Source of the DNA: Fidelibacterota bacterium
Lineage (GTDB): Bacteria; Fidelibacterota; Fidelibacteria; Fidelibacterales; Fidelibacteraceae
Direction of reading: 5' to 3'
DNA length: 10,219 nucleotides
Assembly: GCA_029931905.1 (NCBI GenBank)
Contig: JAOZRH010000069.1
Location: 1 to 10,219, forward strand
Shown here piece after piece: positions 1 through 7,091 of the stretch. Position 1 is the first letter of the stretch. Each line of letters begins with the position of its first letter. Made by a program: the position numbers and the translations under genes. The notes under the pieces were generated by a model that was not told the DNA's origin, ran no database searches, and worked only from the letters and a program-made list of their open reading frames with translations.

Positions 1-1215
1 ACAATTCAATTTGAAAAAGTATTGGTTAATTTAAAGAAATTGGATATTTCAGCATTAGTGATAATTGGTGGTGACGATTCAAACACAAATGCCGGAATTT
101 TAGCTGAATATTATAAAAATAATAATTCAGGTGTGCAAGTTATTGGCGTACCAAAAACAATTGATGGTGATTTGAAAAATGAAAGGATAGAAATTTCGTT
201 CGGTTTTGATACTGCCACAAAAGTTTATAGTGAACTTATTGGAAATATTCAAAGAGATGCGAATTCTGCAAGAAAATATTGGCATTTTATTAAAATAATG
301 GGTAGGTCGGCTTCTCATATCGCTTTGGAATGCGGTTTACAAACACATGCAAATATTACAATAATTTCAGAAGAAGTTGAGAAAAAAAAATTATCATTGC
401 GAGCCGTTGTTGAATATATTGCTGATATAATTGTGAAAAGATATAATGACGGAAATAATTTTGGAGTTGTGATAATTCCAGAAGGATTAATAGAATTTAT
501 TCCCAATATGAAAAAATTAATAGCAACTTTGAATAATATATTAGAAGAAAACAAGATAGAATTTGAAAAAATAGAAGAATTGGAAGCAAAAAGAGAATTT
601 GTTTTATCAAAATTAGATGATAAGTTAAAAAAGACATATAAAATTTTACCAAAAACTATTGCATATGAAATGATAATGGAAAGAGATCCGCACGGGAATG
701 TTCAAGTGTCGTTGATTGAAACAGAAAAATTATTAATTGAACTTGTTGGAAGAAAGTTGTGTGAATATAAGAAGGATGGTAAATATAATGGCGAATTTTC
801 TGCTAGAAATCACTTTTTTGGATATGAAGGAAGATGTGCTTCTCCAACTAATTTTGATGCTGATTATACTTATGCTTTAGGATATTGTGCTTCTGTATTA
901 ATAGCTGAAAATGTTACAGGTTATATGGCTTCAATTACAAAATTGGTAGATGAAAATATTAATTGGATGCCAGGTGGAGTTCCAATGACTTCAATGATGA
1001 ATATTGAGAGACGAAGTGGGGAGAATAAACCTGTAATTCAAAAAGCACTTGTTGAATTAGATGGAAAACCATTTAAAGAGTTAACAAAAAACCGAGCAAA
1101 GTGGGAATTAGAAAATAAATATATATATCCAGGTCCAGTTCAGTATTTTGGCCCGAGCGAAATTGTGGATTGTAAAACAAAAACAATTGAATTAGAAAGT
1201 TCCCAAGCTTGGTAA
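1..1215 (+). CDS. pfp: PPi-dependent phosphofructokinase, long plant type, 5'-truncated
   Basis: Pyrophosphate--fructose-6-phosphate 1-phosphotransferase is the reversible, PPi-using cytosolic step of glycolysis. The frame is open from base 1 (ACA) with no stop, so the gene enters from the left. The TTG at 22 is an internal Leu codon, not a credible start. About 404 residues are present against roughly 550 for long PFPs, so about 150 N-terminal residues are missing (estimate from memory). Counting from the codon at 22, visible motifs are GGDDSN at 16-21, PKTIDGDL at 44-51, MGR at 93-95, the RDPHGN...IETEKLL block at 221-238 and FGYEGR at 267-272. The second Asp of GGDD and the Lys before TIDGD are the family's known determinants for PPi rather than ATP; TIDGD holds the catalytic Asp. 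The gene is followed by fba, the next glycolytic step, 102 bp downstream behind its own candidate promoter. Family identity is very secure; only the N-terminus is unseen. Confidence 0.95.
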   Translation, partial: TIQFEKVLVNLKKLDISALVIIGGDDSNTNAGILAEYYKNNNSGVQVIGVPKTIDGDLKNERIEISFGFDTATKVYSELIGNIQRDANSARKYWHFIKIMGRSASHIALECGLQTHANITIISEEVEKKKLSLRAVVEYIADIIVKRYNDGNNFGVVIIPEGLIEFIPNMKKLIATLNNILEENKIEFEKIEELEAKREFVLSKLDDKLKKTYKILPKTIAYEMIMERDPHGNVQVSLIETEKLLIELVGRKLCEYKKDGKYNGEFSARNHFFGYEGRCASPTNFDADYTYALGYCASVLIAENVTGYMASITKLVDENINWMPGGVPMTSMMNIERRSGENKPVIQKALVELDGKPFKELTKNRAKWELENKYIYPGPVQYFGPSEIVDCKTKTIELESSQAW

Positions 1216-1254
1216 TGAAGGATAATATTTGGAAAAAAATGTTTTTATTTGTTT

Positions 1255-1283
1255 TTGTTAGTTATTAAAATAATTGCTATATT
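1255..1283 (+). promoter_or_regulatory. Candidate extended -10 sigma70 promoter for fba
   Basis: TTGTTA at 1255-1260 is followed by a 17-nt spacer and TATATT at 1278-1283. TG sits one base before the -10 (TGC at 1275-1277), giving an extended -10. The arrangement matches the sigma70 consensus well (4/6 and 5/6) and lies 35 bp ahead of the fba ATG, in the only sizeable gap between pfp and fba. In such AT-rich DNA some of this match may be chance, but the 17-nt spacing plus the TGn element makes it the best promoter candidate in the window. If used, fba can be transcribed independently of pfp. Confidence 0.5.
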
Positions 1284-1317
1284 AAACGATGTAAAAAAAT
1301 AAAAAAAGGAGAATAAT

Positions 1318-2397
1318 ATGAGTTTACAAAAACCAAAATTAGAACCGGGAGTTATTACTGGAGAGAAATTATTAGAGGTTTTAGAATATGCAAAAGAAAA
1401 TAAGTTTGCATTCCCAGCAGTTAATGTAATTGGATCAAACACAATTAATGCATCATTAGAAGCTGCTAAAGAGGCAAAATCAGTAATAATGATTCAATTT
1501 TCAAATGGTGGAGCTGTTTTTAATGCAGGTGCATCATTGGGAAATGAAAATGAAAAAGGAGCAATAGCAGGAGCAGTAGCAGGTGCAAAACATGTTCATG
1601 AAATGGCAAAGCATTACGGTGTTTCGGTTATTTTACATACTGATCATGCTTCAAAAGGAAAATTACCTTGGATAGATGGATTATTAGATGAAGGCGAAAA
1701 ATTTTATAAAGAAACTGGTAAGCCATTATTCAGTTCTCATATGCTTGATCTTTCTGTTGAATCTTTGGAAGACAATATTTCAATTTCAAAAAAATATTTA
1801 AAAAGAATGAGTAAAATTGATATGTTGTTAGAGATTGAACTTGGCTGTACAGGTGGGGAAGAAGATGGAGTTGACAACACAGATATGGATAATTCAAAAT
1901 TATATACACAACCTGAAGATGTTGCACTTGCTTATGAAGAATTAAATGCTATTAGTCCGTTATTTACAATTGCCGCTTCATTTGGAAATGTTCATGGTGT
2001 ATATAAACCAGGAAATGTTGTATTAACACCAAAAATTTTGAAAAATTCTCAAAAATTTATTCAAGAAAAATTTAATACAGAATCAGATAAACCAGTGAAT
2101 TTTGTTTTTCATGGTGGATCGGGTTCAGAGCCAGCAAAAATCGAAGAAGCTATTTCTTATGGTGTAATTAAAATGAATATTGATACTGATACACAATGGG
2201 CTTTCACAAAACCAATAAAGGATTATATGGACGCAAAAGACGGATATTTACAAGGTCAAATCGGAAATCCTGAAGGCGAAGATGTTCCAAATAAAAAAGT
2301 TTATGATCCTAGAAAATGGTTAATCGAAGGTGAAAAAGGATTTGTAAAAAGATTGTTGGAAGCATATAAGGATCTAAATTCTTTAAATAAATTTTAA
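1318..2397 (+). CDS. fba: Class IIA fructose-bisphosphate aldolase
   Basis: This Zn-dependent aldolase cleaves fructose-1,6-bisphosphate to dihydroxyacetone phosphate and glyceraldehyde-3-phosphate, and runs in reverse in gluconeogenesis. It is 359 aa, the same length as E. coli FbaA, and resembles it along its whole length. Visible functional residues are HTDHA at 107-111 (catalytic Asp109, metal ligand His110), Glu174 in LEIELG, the CTGGEEDGVDN loop at 177-187, His226 in SFGNVHG, His265 in FVFHGGSGS, and NIDTDTQW from 287 for the phosphate and substrate site. All expected ligands are present, so the enzyme should be active. The ATG at 1318 is preceded by AAAGGAG at 1305-1311 with 6-nt spacing. 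The gene follows pfp (the preceding step) and ends ahead of an intrinsic terminator. The class IIA (FbaA-like) rather than IIB assignment rests on length and the LPWIDGLLD/GEK region near 116-127. Confidence 0.97.
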   Translation: MSLQKPKLEPGVITGEKLLEVLEYAKENKFAFPAVNVIGSNTINASLEAAKEAKSVIMIQFSNGGAVFNAGASLGNENEKGAIAGAVAGAKHVHEMAKHYGVSVILHTDHASKGKLPWIDGLLDEGEKFYKETGKPLFSSHMLDLSVESLEDNISISKKYLKRMSKIDMLLEIELGCTGGEEDGVDNTDMDNSKLYTQPEDVALAYEELNAISPLFTIAASFGNVHGVYKPGNVVLTPKILKNSQKFIQEKFNTESDKPVNFVFHGGSGSEPAKIEEAISYGVIKMNIDTDTQWAFTKPIKDYMDAKDGYLQGQIGNPEGEDVPNKKVYDPRKWLIEGEKGFVKRLLEAYKDLNSLNKF

Positions 2398-2442
2398 TCA
2401 TAATTTTTATGTTTAAATTAATAAGTTAATAGAATTAATAAG

Positions 2443-2474
2443 AAACAGCGGATGTAAATATTCGCTGTTTTTTT
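2443..2474 (+). terminator. Intrinsic (Rho-independent) terminator after fba
   Basis: AAACAGCGGA (2443-2452) pairs with TTCGCTGTTT (2461-2470). This is a 10-bp stem with one G-U pair around an 8-nt AT-rich loop, with further Ts running to 2474. It begins 46 nt after the fba stop and is the only strong hairpin-plus-U-tract in the window. Its 3' end lies only about 12 nt before the first ATG of the next gene. Confidence 0.85.
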
Positions 2475-2485
2475 ATATAAAAAAA

Positions 2486-3436
2486 ATGAGAATTTTAATA
2501 AAAATGAATAGTAATTATAAAGAGATTTTAAATAAAATATACTTAAAAATAGTGTTGCCTTTATTTTTTCTTTTCCCATTTATTTTTATTTATATAATAA
2601 ATGAATTGAGTTTTTTAAAGAATTATTTAAATATTATTTCTTTACTAACAACTGTAATAATACATTATTTAATTTTTTGTTTAATGAATAAACGATTCAT
2701 TTTTCCATTTAGATTTAACAAAAATATTGTTGATGTTAACTATTATTTTAATTCAGGAAAATCCTGGATATTTTCATTTTTATTAATTTTTATTTCTGTA
2801 ATTGGTTATTTATTTATTTCAGGAATAGATGATATTAATATTATAAGGCACTTTATGAATATTGCTCTATATAGCAGTATATACGCTAATTACGGCTTTG
2901 TATATAATGTTGGAATGGAATCAATAATTGTTAGAAATAATGTAAAGTATCAGAAAATATATAGAAATAATTTAAACAAAATGATAATTTATTCTATCGG
3001 ATATTTTGTGATAATAAATATTTTATCTGTAATTTTTATATATTATTTGAGCGGAAATACAGTGCTAAATCATATTGGAAATGTAGTTGCAAAAAGTGAT
3101 TTTATGGAAATAATTATAATGTTAATTGTTCCAAAAATATTAATTTTATTTTTACCACCATTTGTTGCAAGTATCATTTTAATAAAATTCGTAGCGCCAG
3201 TATTATTTGAAAATAAAAAAATATTTGCAAATATTATGTTTCTTTCTATGTTGATTTATTTGCAAATAATTGTGGCTGAAAATATTTTAATTTACATAAA
3301 TAAATATTCAATGATTGAAACATTTATACAATTAATTTTTAGTTTAAATTTTTTAATGATGATAGTTATTATTGGTACTTTGTTGTTTAAAATAAGTAAT
3401 ATAAAATTAAAAAAAAGGAGAAAAAATGAAATTTAA
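2486..3436 (+). CDS. Unrecognised multi-pass membrane protein
   Basis: I do not recognise this 316-aa protein. It is very hydrophobic and rich in Ile, Leu, Phe, Asn and Tyr. Likely membrane segments lie near residues 20-39, 46-67, 94-113, 122-140 (weaker), 166-188, 206-236 (long, containing a PK and a PP pair), 247-270 and 280-302, about seven or eight in all. Basic patches follow several of these: MNKRFIFPFRF near 67-77, VKYQKIYRNNLNK near 153-165 and the tail KLKKRRK at 307-313. A Lys/Arg-rich cytoplasmic C-terminus fits the positive-inside rule. No enzymatic motif, ATP-binding site or lipobox is seen. The start is uncertain: the ATG at 2486 has no Shine-Dalgarno, and the in-frame ATG at 2504 (MNSNYKEIL) has only a distant GAG. 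The 3' end overlaps the following lipoprotein gene by 11 nt, so the two are probably co-translated. Its base composition is even more AT-rich than its neighbours, as expected for a membrane protein. Confidence 0.8.
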   Translation: MRILIKMNSNYKEILNKIYLKIVLPLFFLFPFIFIYIINELSFLKNYLNIISLLTTVIIHYLIFCLMNKRFIFPFRFNKNIVDVNYYFNSGKSWIFSFLLIFISVIGYLFISGIDDINIIRHFMNIALYSSIYANYGFVYNVGMESIIVRNNVKYQKIYRNNLNKMIIYSIGYFVIINILSVIFIYYLSGNTVLNHIGNVVAKSDFMEIIIMLIVPKILILFLPPFVASIILIKFVAPVLFENKKIFANIMFLSMLIYLQIIVAENILIYINKYSMIETFIQLIFSLNFLMMIVIIGTLLFKISNIKLKKRRKNEI

Positions 3437-4193
3437 CATATTAATATTATTAGTAGTAGTAATTTTATTATTATTCGGTTGTAAAGAAAAAGGAACTAGA
3501 TATGAATCACATATTTTTAATAGTAACAAAAATGAAAAAACATTACTTTACAGATTTCTCAAACCACTCAAATACAGAAAAAATATCGAATATCCATTAG
3601 TAATATTTTTACATGGAGCTGGAGAAAGAGGTGAAGATAATATGAAACAACTTATGCATGGAGCAAAAATATTTGAGACAAAAGAGAATTTAAAAAAATA
3701 TCCTACTTTTGTGATTGCACCTCAGTGTCCAAAAGGGCAAAGATGGGTAGAAGTTGATTGGTCACTTGAAAAACATTCTATGCCGGAAAATCCATCGGAA
3801 CCAGTAGCTTTATTGATGGAATTAATTGAATCTGTAGAAAACCAATATAATATCGATAAAGATAGAATTTATGTAACAGGATTATCAATGGGAGGATTTG
3901 GAACTTGGGATTTATTGGCAAGATATCCCGATGTTTTTTCAGCTGGTGCACCAGTTTGTGGAGGTGCAGATGTAACTACGGCAAAGATAATCAAAGATAT
4001 ACCAATATGGGCTTTTCACGGTTCGATAGATAAAACTGTGAATCCTCAGAGGACTCGTGATATGATTAATGCCATTATAGATGCTGGTGGAAATCCTAAA
4101 TTTACAGAATATGATAGCGTTGCGCATAATTCTTGGGATAATGCTTATGGCGATCCAAAATTATTAGAATGGATGTTTAAGCAAGGGAAGTAG
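3426..4193 (+). CDS. Lipoprotein alpha/beta hydrolase (COG4099-like esterase/peptidase)
   Basis: This 255-aa predicted envelope hydrolase is probably an esterase or peptidase-type serine hydrolase; the substrate is unknown. Residues 1-19 form a lipoprotein signal with a long Leu/Ile/Val core ending in LFGC, where Cys19 would be lipidated. Phe at -2 is slightly atypical for a lipobox. KEKG follows, with no Asp at +2. The catalytic domain shows the oxyanion-hole strand FLHGAGERGE (61-70), a PQCPKGQRWVEVDW block (99-112), the nucleophile elbow GLSMGG with Ser154, Asp202 in HGSIDKTV and His234 in AHNSWD. This is a complete Ser-Asp-His triad in canonical order. LHGAGERG and the RWVE.DW block are typical of the 'predicted peptidase/phospholipase' family COG4099 and PHB-depolymerase-like esterases. 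AAAGGAG at 3414-3420, 5 nt before the ATG, fixes the start and lies inside the end of the preceding gene. Confidence 0.88.
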   Translation: MKFNILILLVVVILLLFGCKEKGTRYESHIFNSNKNEKTLLYRFLKPLKYRKNIEYPLVIFLHGAGERGEDNMKQLMHGAKIFETKENLKKYPTFVIAPQCPKGQRWVEVDWSLEKHSMPENPSEPVALLMELIESVENQYNIDKDRIYVTGLSMGGFGTWDLLARYPDVFSAGAPVCGGADVTTAKIIKDIPIWAFHGSIDKTVNPQRTRDMINAIIDAGGNPKFTEYDSVAHNSWDNAYGDPKLLEWMFKQGK

Positions 4194-4218
4194 TGAACTG
4201 GTCAATTTATTTAAATTT

Positions 4219-4255
4219 TTGGTTATCTATTTAGAAAATATATATTAATTATAAT
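4219..4255 (+). promoter_or_regulatory. dxs: Candidate promoter elements for the dxs operon
   Basis: The 124-bp gap before dxs is extremely AT-rich. TTGGTT (4219-4224), a 16-nt spacer and TATATT (4241-4246) form one plausible sigma70 pair. A perfect TATAAT lies at 4250-4255 but has no good -35 at 16-18 nt. Either would give a 5' leader of roughly 55-70 nt. No terminator for the upstream hydrolase gene is visible, so read-through is possible. Confidence is limited because such hexamers arise often by chance at this composition. Confidence 0.35.
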
Positions 4256-4317
4256 AATATTACTATTTATGAAATAATTGAGTAAATTTATTGATTTGGA
4301 AAGATAAAAGGTGAATA

Positions 4318-6183
4318 ATGAAATATAATATTTTAGAAAAAATTGAAGAACCAAAAGATATAAAAAAGCTATCAATAGCCGAGCTTAAAATATTAGCTGA
4401 TGAATTAAGAGATTATATAATAAATGTGATTAGTAAAACAGGTGGTCATTTGGCTCCATCGCTCGGTGTTGTTGAATTAACCATTGCATTATTATATGTT
4501 TTTGATTTGCCTGATGATAAAATAGTTTGGGATGTTGGTCATCAAACATATCCATTTAAAGTTTTGACTGGAAGAAGAGAAGAATTAAAAACAATTCGTA
4601 AATATGGTGGAATTAGTGGTTTTTTGAAGAGATCAGAAAGTGAATATGATATTTTTGGAGCTGGACATGCTTCTACTTCAATTTCCTCAGCATTAGGAAT
4701 ATCGGTTGCAAATGATTTGTTAAATATGACGAATAAAGTTATTGCTGTTATTGGAGATGGGGCATTGACAGGAGGATTAGCTTGGGAAGGATTAAATAAT
4801 GTTGGTCAATTAAAAAAACAATTAATAGTTATTCTAAATGATAACGAAATGTCAATATCGCGAAATGTTGGCGGAATTTCTCGTTATTTAAATAAAATTG
4901 CTACAGCATCTGCATATAATCAATTAAAAGAAAATGTTTGGAAGTTGACGGGAAAATTTAAAAATGACAAAGAATATATTCGTAATGGATTGAAAAGAGT
5001 AGTAGCAAGTGTTAAAAAATTAGTAGTACCAAAAATGATTTTTGATGAATTGGGATTAAGATATTTTGGACAGATTGATGGTCATAATATTTCTGAATTA
5101 GTTGAAATTCTAAATAAATTAAAAGATATTAAATCTCCAATATTATTGCATGTTTTGACAATTAAAGGGAAGGGATTGCCAGAAGCAGAAGCAGATCCTA
5201 CAGGATATCATGGGATTTCTGGAGAAAAATTAACCAAAGATACAAAAGAAGAAGTACCAACATATACCGAAGTATTTGGAAATACAATTCTTGAATTAGC
5301 AGAAAAGGATTCAAAAGTTGTTGGATTGACGGCCGCGATGAAAGAGGGAACAGGTATGGTTGAATTCGCTAATAAATATCCAAAACGGTTTTTTGATGTT
5401 GGAATTGCTGAAGGTCATGCGGTTACCTTTTCGGCTGGTCTTGCTACGAGTGGAATTAGACCTATTATTGCTATTTATTCGTCATTTTTACAAAGGGCAA
5501 TTGATAATGTTATTCATGATGTAAGTTTACAAAAATTACCAGTTATTTTTTGTTGTGATAGGGCTGGAATAGTTGGGGCAGATGGTCCGACTCATCATGG
5601 AAATTTTGATCTTTCATTTTTGTCAATGTTTCCAAATGTTGTGGTTTCGGCACCAAAAGATGGTGATGAATTGAGAGCATTGATGCATTTAGCATTAGAA
5701 ATAAAAGATAAACCGTTTTTTATTCGTTATCCGCGTGATAAAAGTGTGAAATATAATCCGACAAATAAAATAAATTTACCAAAATTAGGTTCTTGGGAAT
5801 ATATAAAACAGGGAAGTGAAGTAGCTATTATCGCTATTGGTTCGATGGTGAATGAAGCGGAAAAATCATTAGAATTGTTAGAAAAATCAAATATTAATGC
5901 TACACTGATTAATGCAAGATTTATTCGTCCTTACGATAAAGAAATTTTAGAACAAGTTATTAAAAGTCATAAAAATGTTTTTACAATTGAAGAAGGAAAT
6001 ATAAATAGTGGATTAGAAAATTTAGTATCCAGATTTATGCAAGATTGTGAAAGTGATTCAAAATTACATTCATTCTCGATACCTGATGAATATATTACAC
6101 ATGGTGAAAGGTCATTGCTTATAAAACAAGTAAAATTAGATTCTGAAAATATTGCAAAAAGAATTGTAGAAATAGTGAAATAA
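4318..6183 (+). CDS. dxs: 1-deoxy-D-xylulose-5-phosphate synthase
   Basis: This thiamine-diphosphate enzyme condenses pyruvate with glyceraldehyde-3-phosphate to give DXP, the first step of the MEP isoprenoid pathway and a precursor for thiamine and pyridoxal. Length is 621 aa, against 620 in E. coli. The N-terminal TPP domain has GGHLAPSLG (42-50, His43), WDVGHQTYPFKVLTGR (71-86), GDG (146-148), NDNEMSIS (174-181) and DGH (254-256). The central pyrimidine-binding domain has the catalytic Glu365 in DVGIAEGHAVTF (360-371) and GPTHHGNFD (423-431). The C-terminal transketolase domain runs from about 490 to 610 (ARFIRPYD near 533-540). Glu365 is followed by Gly-His where the usual DXS sequence is Gln-His (AEQH). 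AAAAGGTGA immediately before the ATG provides the ribosome site. The gene leads a tightly spaced operon that also encodes Fe-S assembly proteins, relevant to the Fe-S enzymes IspG and IspH of the same pathway. Confidence 0.97.
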   Translation: MKYNILEKIEEPKDIKKLSIAELKILADELRDYIINVISKTGGHLAPSLGVVELTIALLYVFDLPDDKIVWDVGHQTYPFKVLTGRREELKTIRKYGGISGFLKRSESEYDIFGAGHASTSISSALGISVANDLLNMTNKVIAVIGDGALTGGLAWEGLNNVGQLKKQLIVILNDNEMSISRNVGGISRYLNKIATASAYNQLKENVWKLTGKFKNDKEYIRNGLKRVVASVKKLVVPKMIFDELGLRYFGQIDGHNISELVEILNKLKDIKSPILLHVLTIKGKGLPEAEADPTGYHGISGEKLTKDTKEEVPTYTEVFGNTILELAEKDSKVVGLTAAMKEGTGMVEFANKYPKRFFDVGIAEGHAVTFSAGLATSGIRPIIAIYSSFLQRAIDNVIHDVSLQKLPVIFCCDRAGIVGADGPTHHGNFDLSFLSMFPNVVVSAPKDGDELRALMHLALEIKDKPFFIRYPRDKSVKYNPTNKINLPKLGSWEYIKQGSEVAIIAIGSMVNEAEKSLELLEKSNINATLINARFIRPYDKEILEQVIKSHKNVFTIEEGNINSGLENLVSRFMQDCESDSKLHSFSIPDEYITHGERSLLIKQVKLDSENIAKRIVEIVK

Positions 6184-6190
6184 TTTTTTT

Positions 6191-7081
6191 ATGATAACAG
6201 TTAGAAATAAAATTGCTCAGAGACAAAACAGAATATATGGTGATTTACACTTTCATTCTACATTTTCAGATGGAAAATATTCACCAAAAAAACTCGCAAA
6301 TCATTTAAACAATAATGATATATCAATTGCATCTCTAACTGATCATGATTCGATTTGTGGATATGATGAATTCCAAAATCATTTTAATGGTATTACAATT
6401 ACCGGAGTTGAATTATCAACATATTTTAGAAGTGAAGATGTGCATATTCTTGGTTATGGTTTTGATCCGAAAAATGAAGAAATGATATATTATTTAAATA
6501 GATATAAAGATTTTCGTAAAAAACGGATTTATGAAATATGTGAAAAATTAAATTTTATAAATATAAATATATTACCTGAAACAATTTTTAGTATGGTTGG
6601 TGATAAAACAGCATTAGGAAGACCACATGTTGCCCAAGCATTAATTAATGGTGGTTTTGTGAAATCGATGAGAGAAGCTTTTATTGAATATATTGGATAT
6701 GAATGTCCCGCTTATGTTGAAAAAGAAAAAATGGAATTAAATCAAGCGATTGAATTGATACACAATGCAGGTGGAATTGCAATTTTAGCACATCCCGGAT
6801 CGTATAAAAATAATTATATTTTAGAAGAAATCGTTACATTTCCAATTGATGGGATTGAACTTTATCATCAATCTAATAAAGCAAATATTATGTCTGAGAT
6901 AATAAATATTACGAACAAATTTAATTTAATAATTACAGGCGGGTCTGATTTTCATCAAGCAAGTTGGAATGGTGACATTTTTCTTGGTGAATATGGAATC
7001 AATCATGATAGGTGGTTAGAAATTAAAAAGTATCTAATAAAAAAAGAAACATATTTTGCAAAAAATATTATTAATAAATAG
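6191..7081 (+). CDS. PHP-domain phosphoesterase, YciV/RNase AM-like
   Basis: This 296-aa PHP-domain metal-dependent phosphoesterase belongs to the COG0613 type. Family members include E. coli RNase AM (YciV), a 5'-3' exoribonuclease, and 3',5'-nucleotide bisphosphatases. Metal-ligand motifs appear in order: HFH (His20, His22), SDG (Asp27), DHD (51-53), Glu74 in GVELS, GRPH (142-145), LAHPG (199-203) and GSDFH (251-255). The insert between GVELS and AHPG, which carries GRPHVAQALI, is typical of this branch and distinguishes it from histidinol phosphatase and the DNA polymerase PHP domain. The precise substrate cannot be read from sequence. The gene starts 7 nt after the dxs stop. The spacer is seven Ts, so there is no Shine-Dalgarno. 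A stop at 6176-6178 in this frame leaves no earlier start, so translation probably depends on coupling to dxs. Its stop TAG overlaps the next gene's AGGAG site. Confidence 0.9.
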   Translation: MITVRNKIAQRQNRIYGDLHFHSTFSDGKYSPKKLANHLNNNDISIASLTDHDSICGYDEFQNHFNGITITGVELSTYFRSEDVHILGYGFDPKNEEMIYYLNRYKDFRKKRIYEICEKLNFININILPETIFSMVGDKTALGRPHVAQALINGGFVKSMREAFIEYIGYECPAYVEKEKMELNQAIELIHNAGGIAILAHPGSYKNNYILEEIVTFPIDGIELYHQSNKANIMSEIINITNKFNLIITGGSDFHQASWNGDIFLGEYGINHDRWLEIKKYLIKKETYFAKNIINK

Positions 7082-7091
7082 GAGATAATAT

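Noticed and set aside
1231..1260. A-run/T-run (AAAAAAATGTTTTT) after pfp as a terminator
   Set aside because: The possible stem is only about five A-T pairs with no G-C and would not form a stable hairpin, so it was not called.
1245..1442. Minus-strand ORF of 65 codons over the fba promoter and start
   Set aside because: It lies antisense to the conserved aldolase start, has low-complexity Phe/Asn composition and shows no recognisable domain. It is a typical shadow in AT-rich DNA.
4194..4317. Riboswitch or structured leader (for example TPP) ahead of dxs
   Set aside because: The gap is only 124 nt, almost entirely A/T, with no thi-box-like conserved blocks and no stable paired stems visible.
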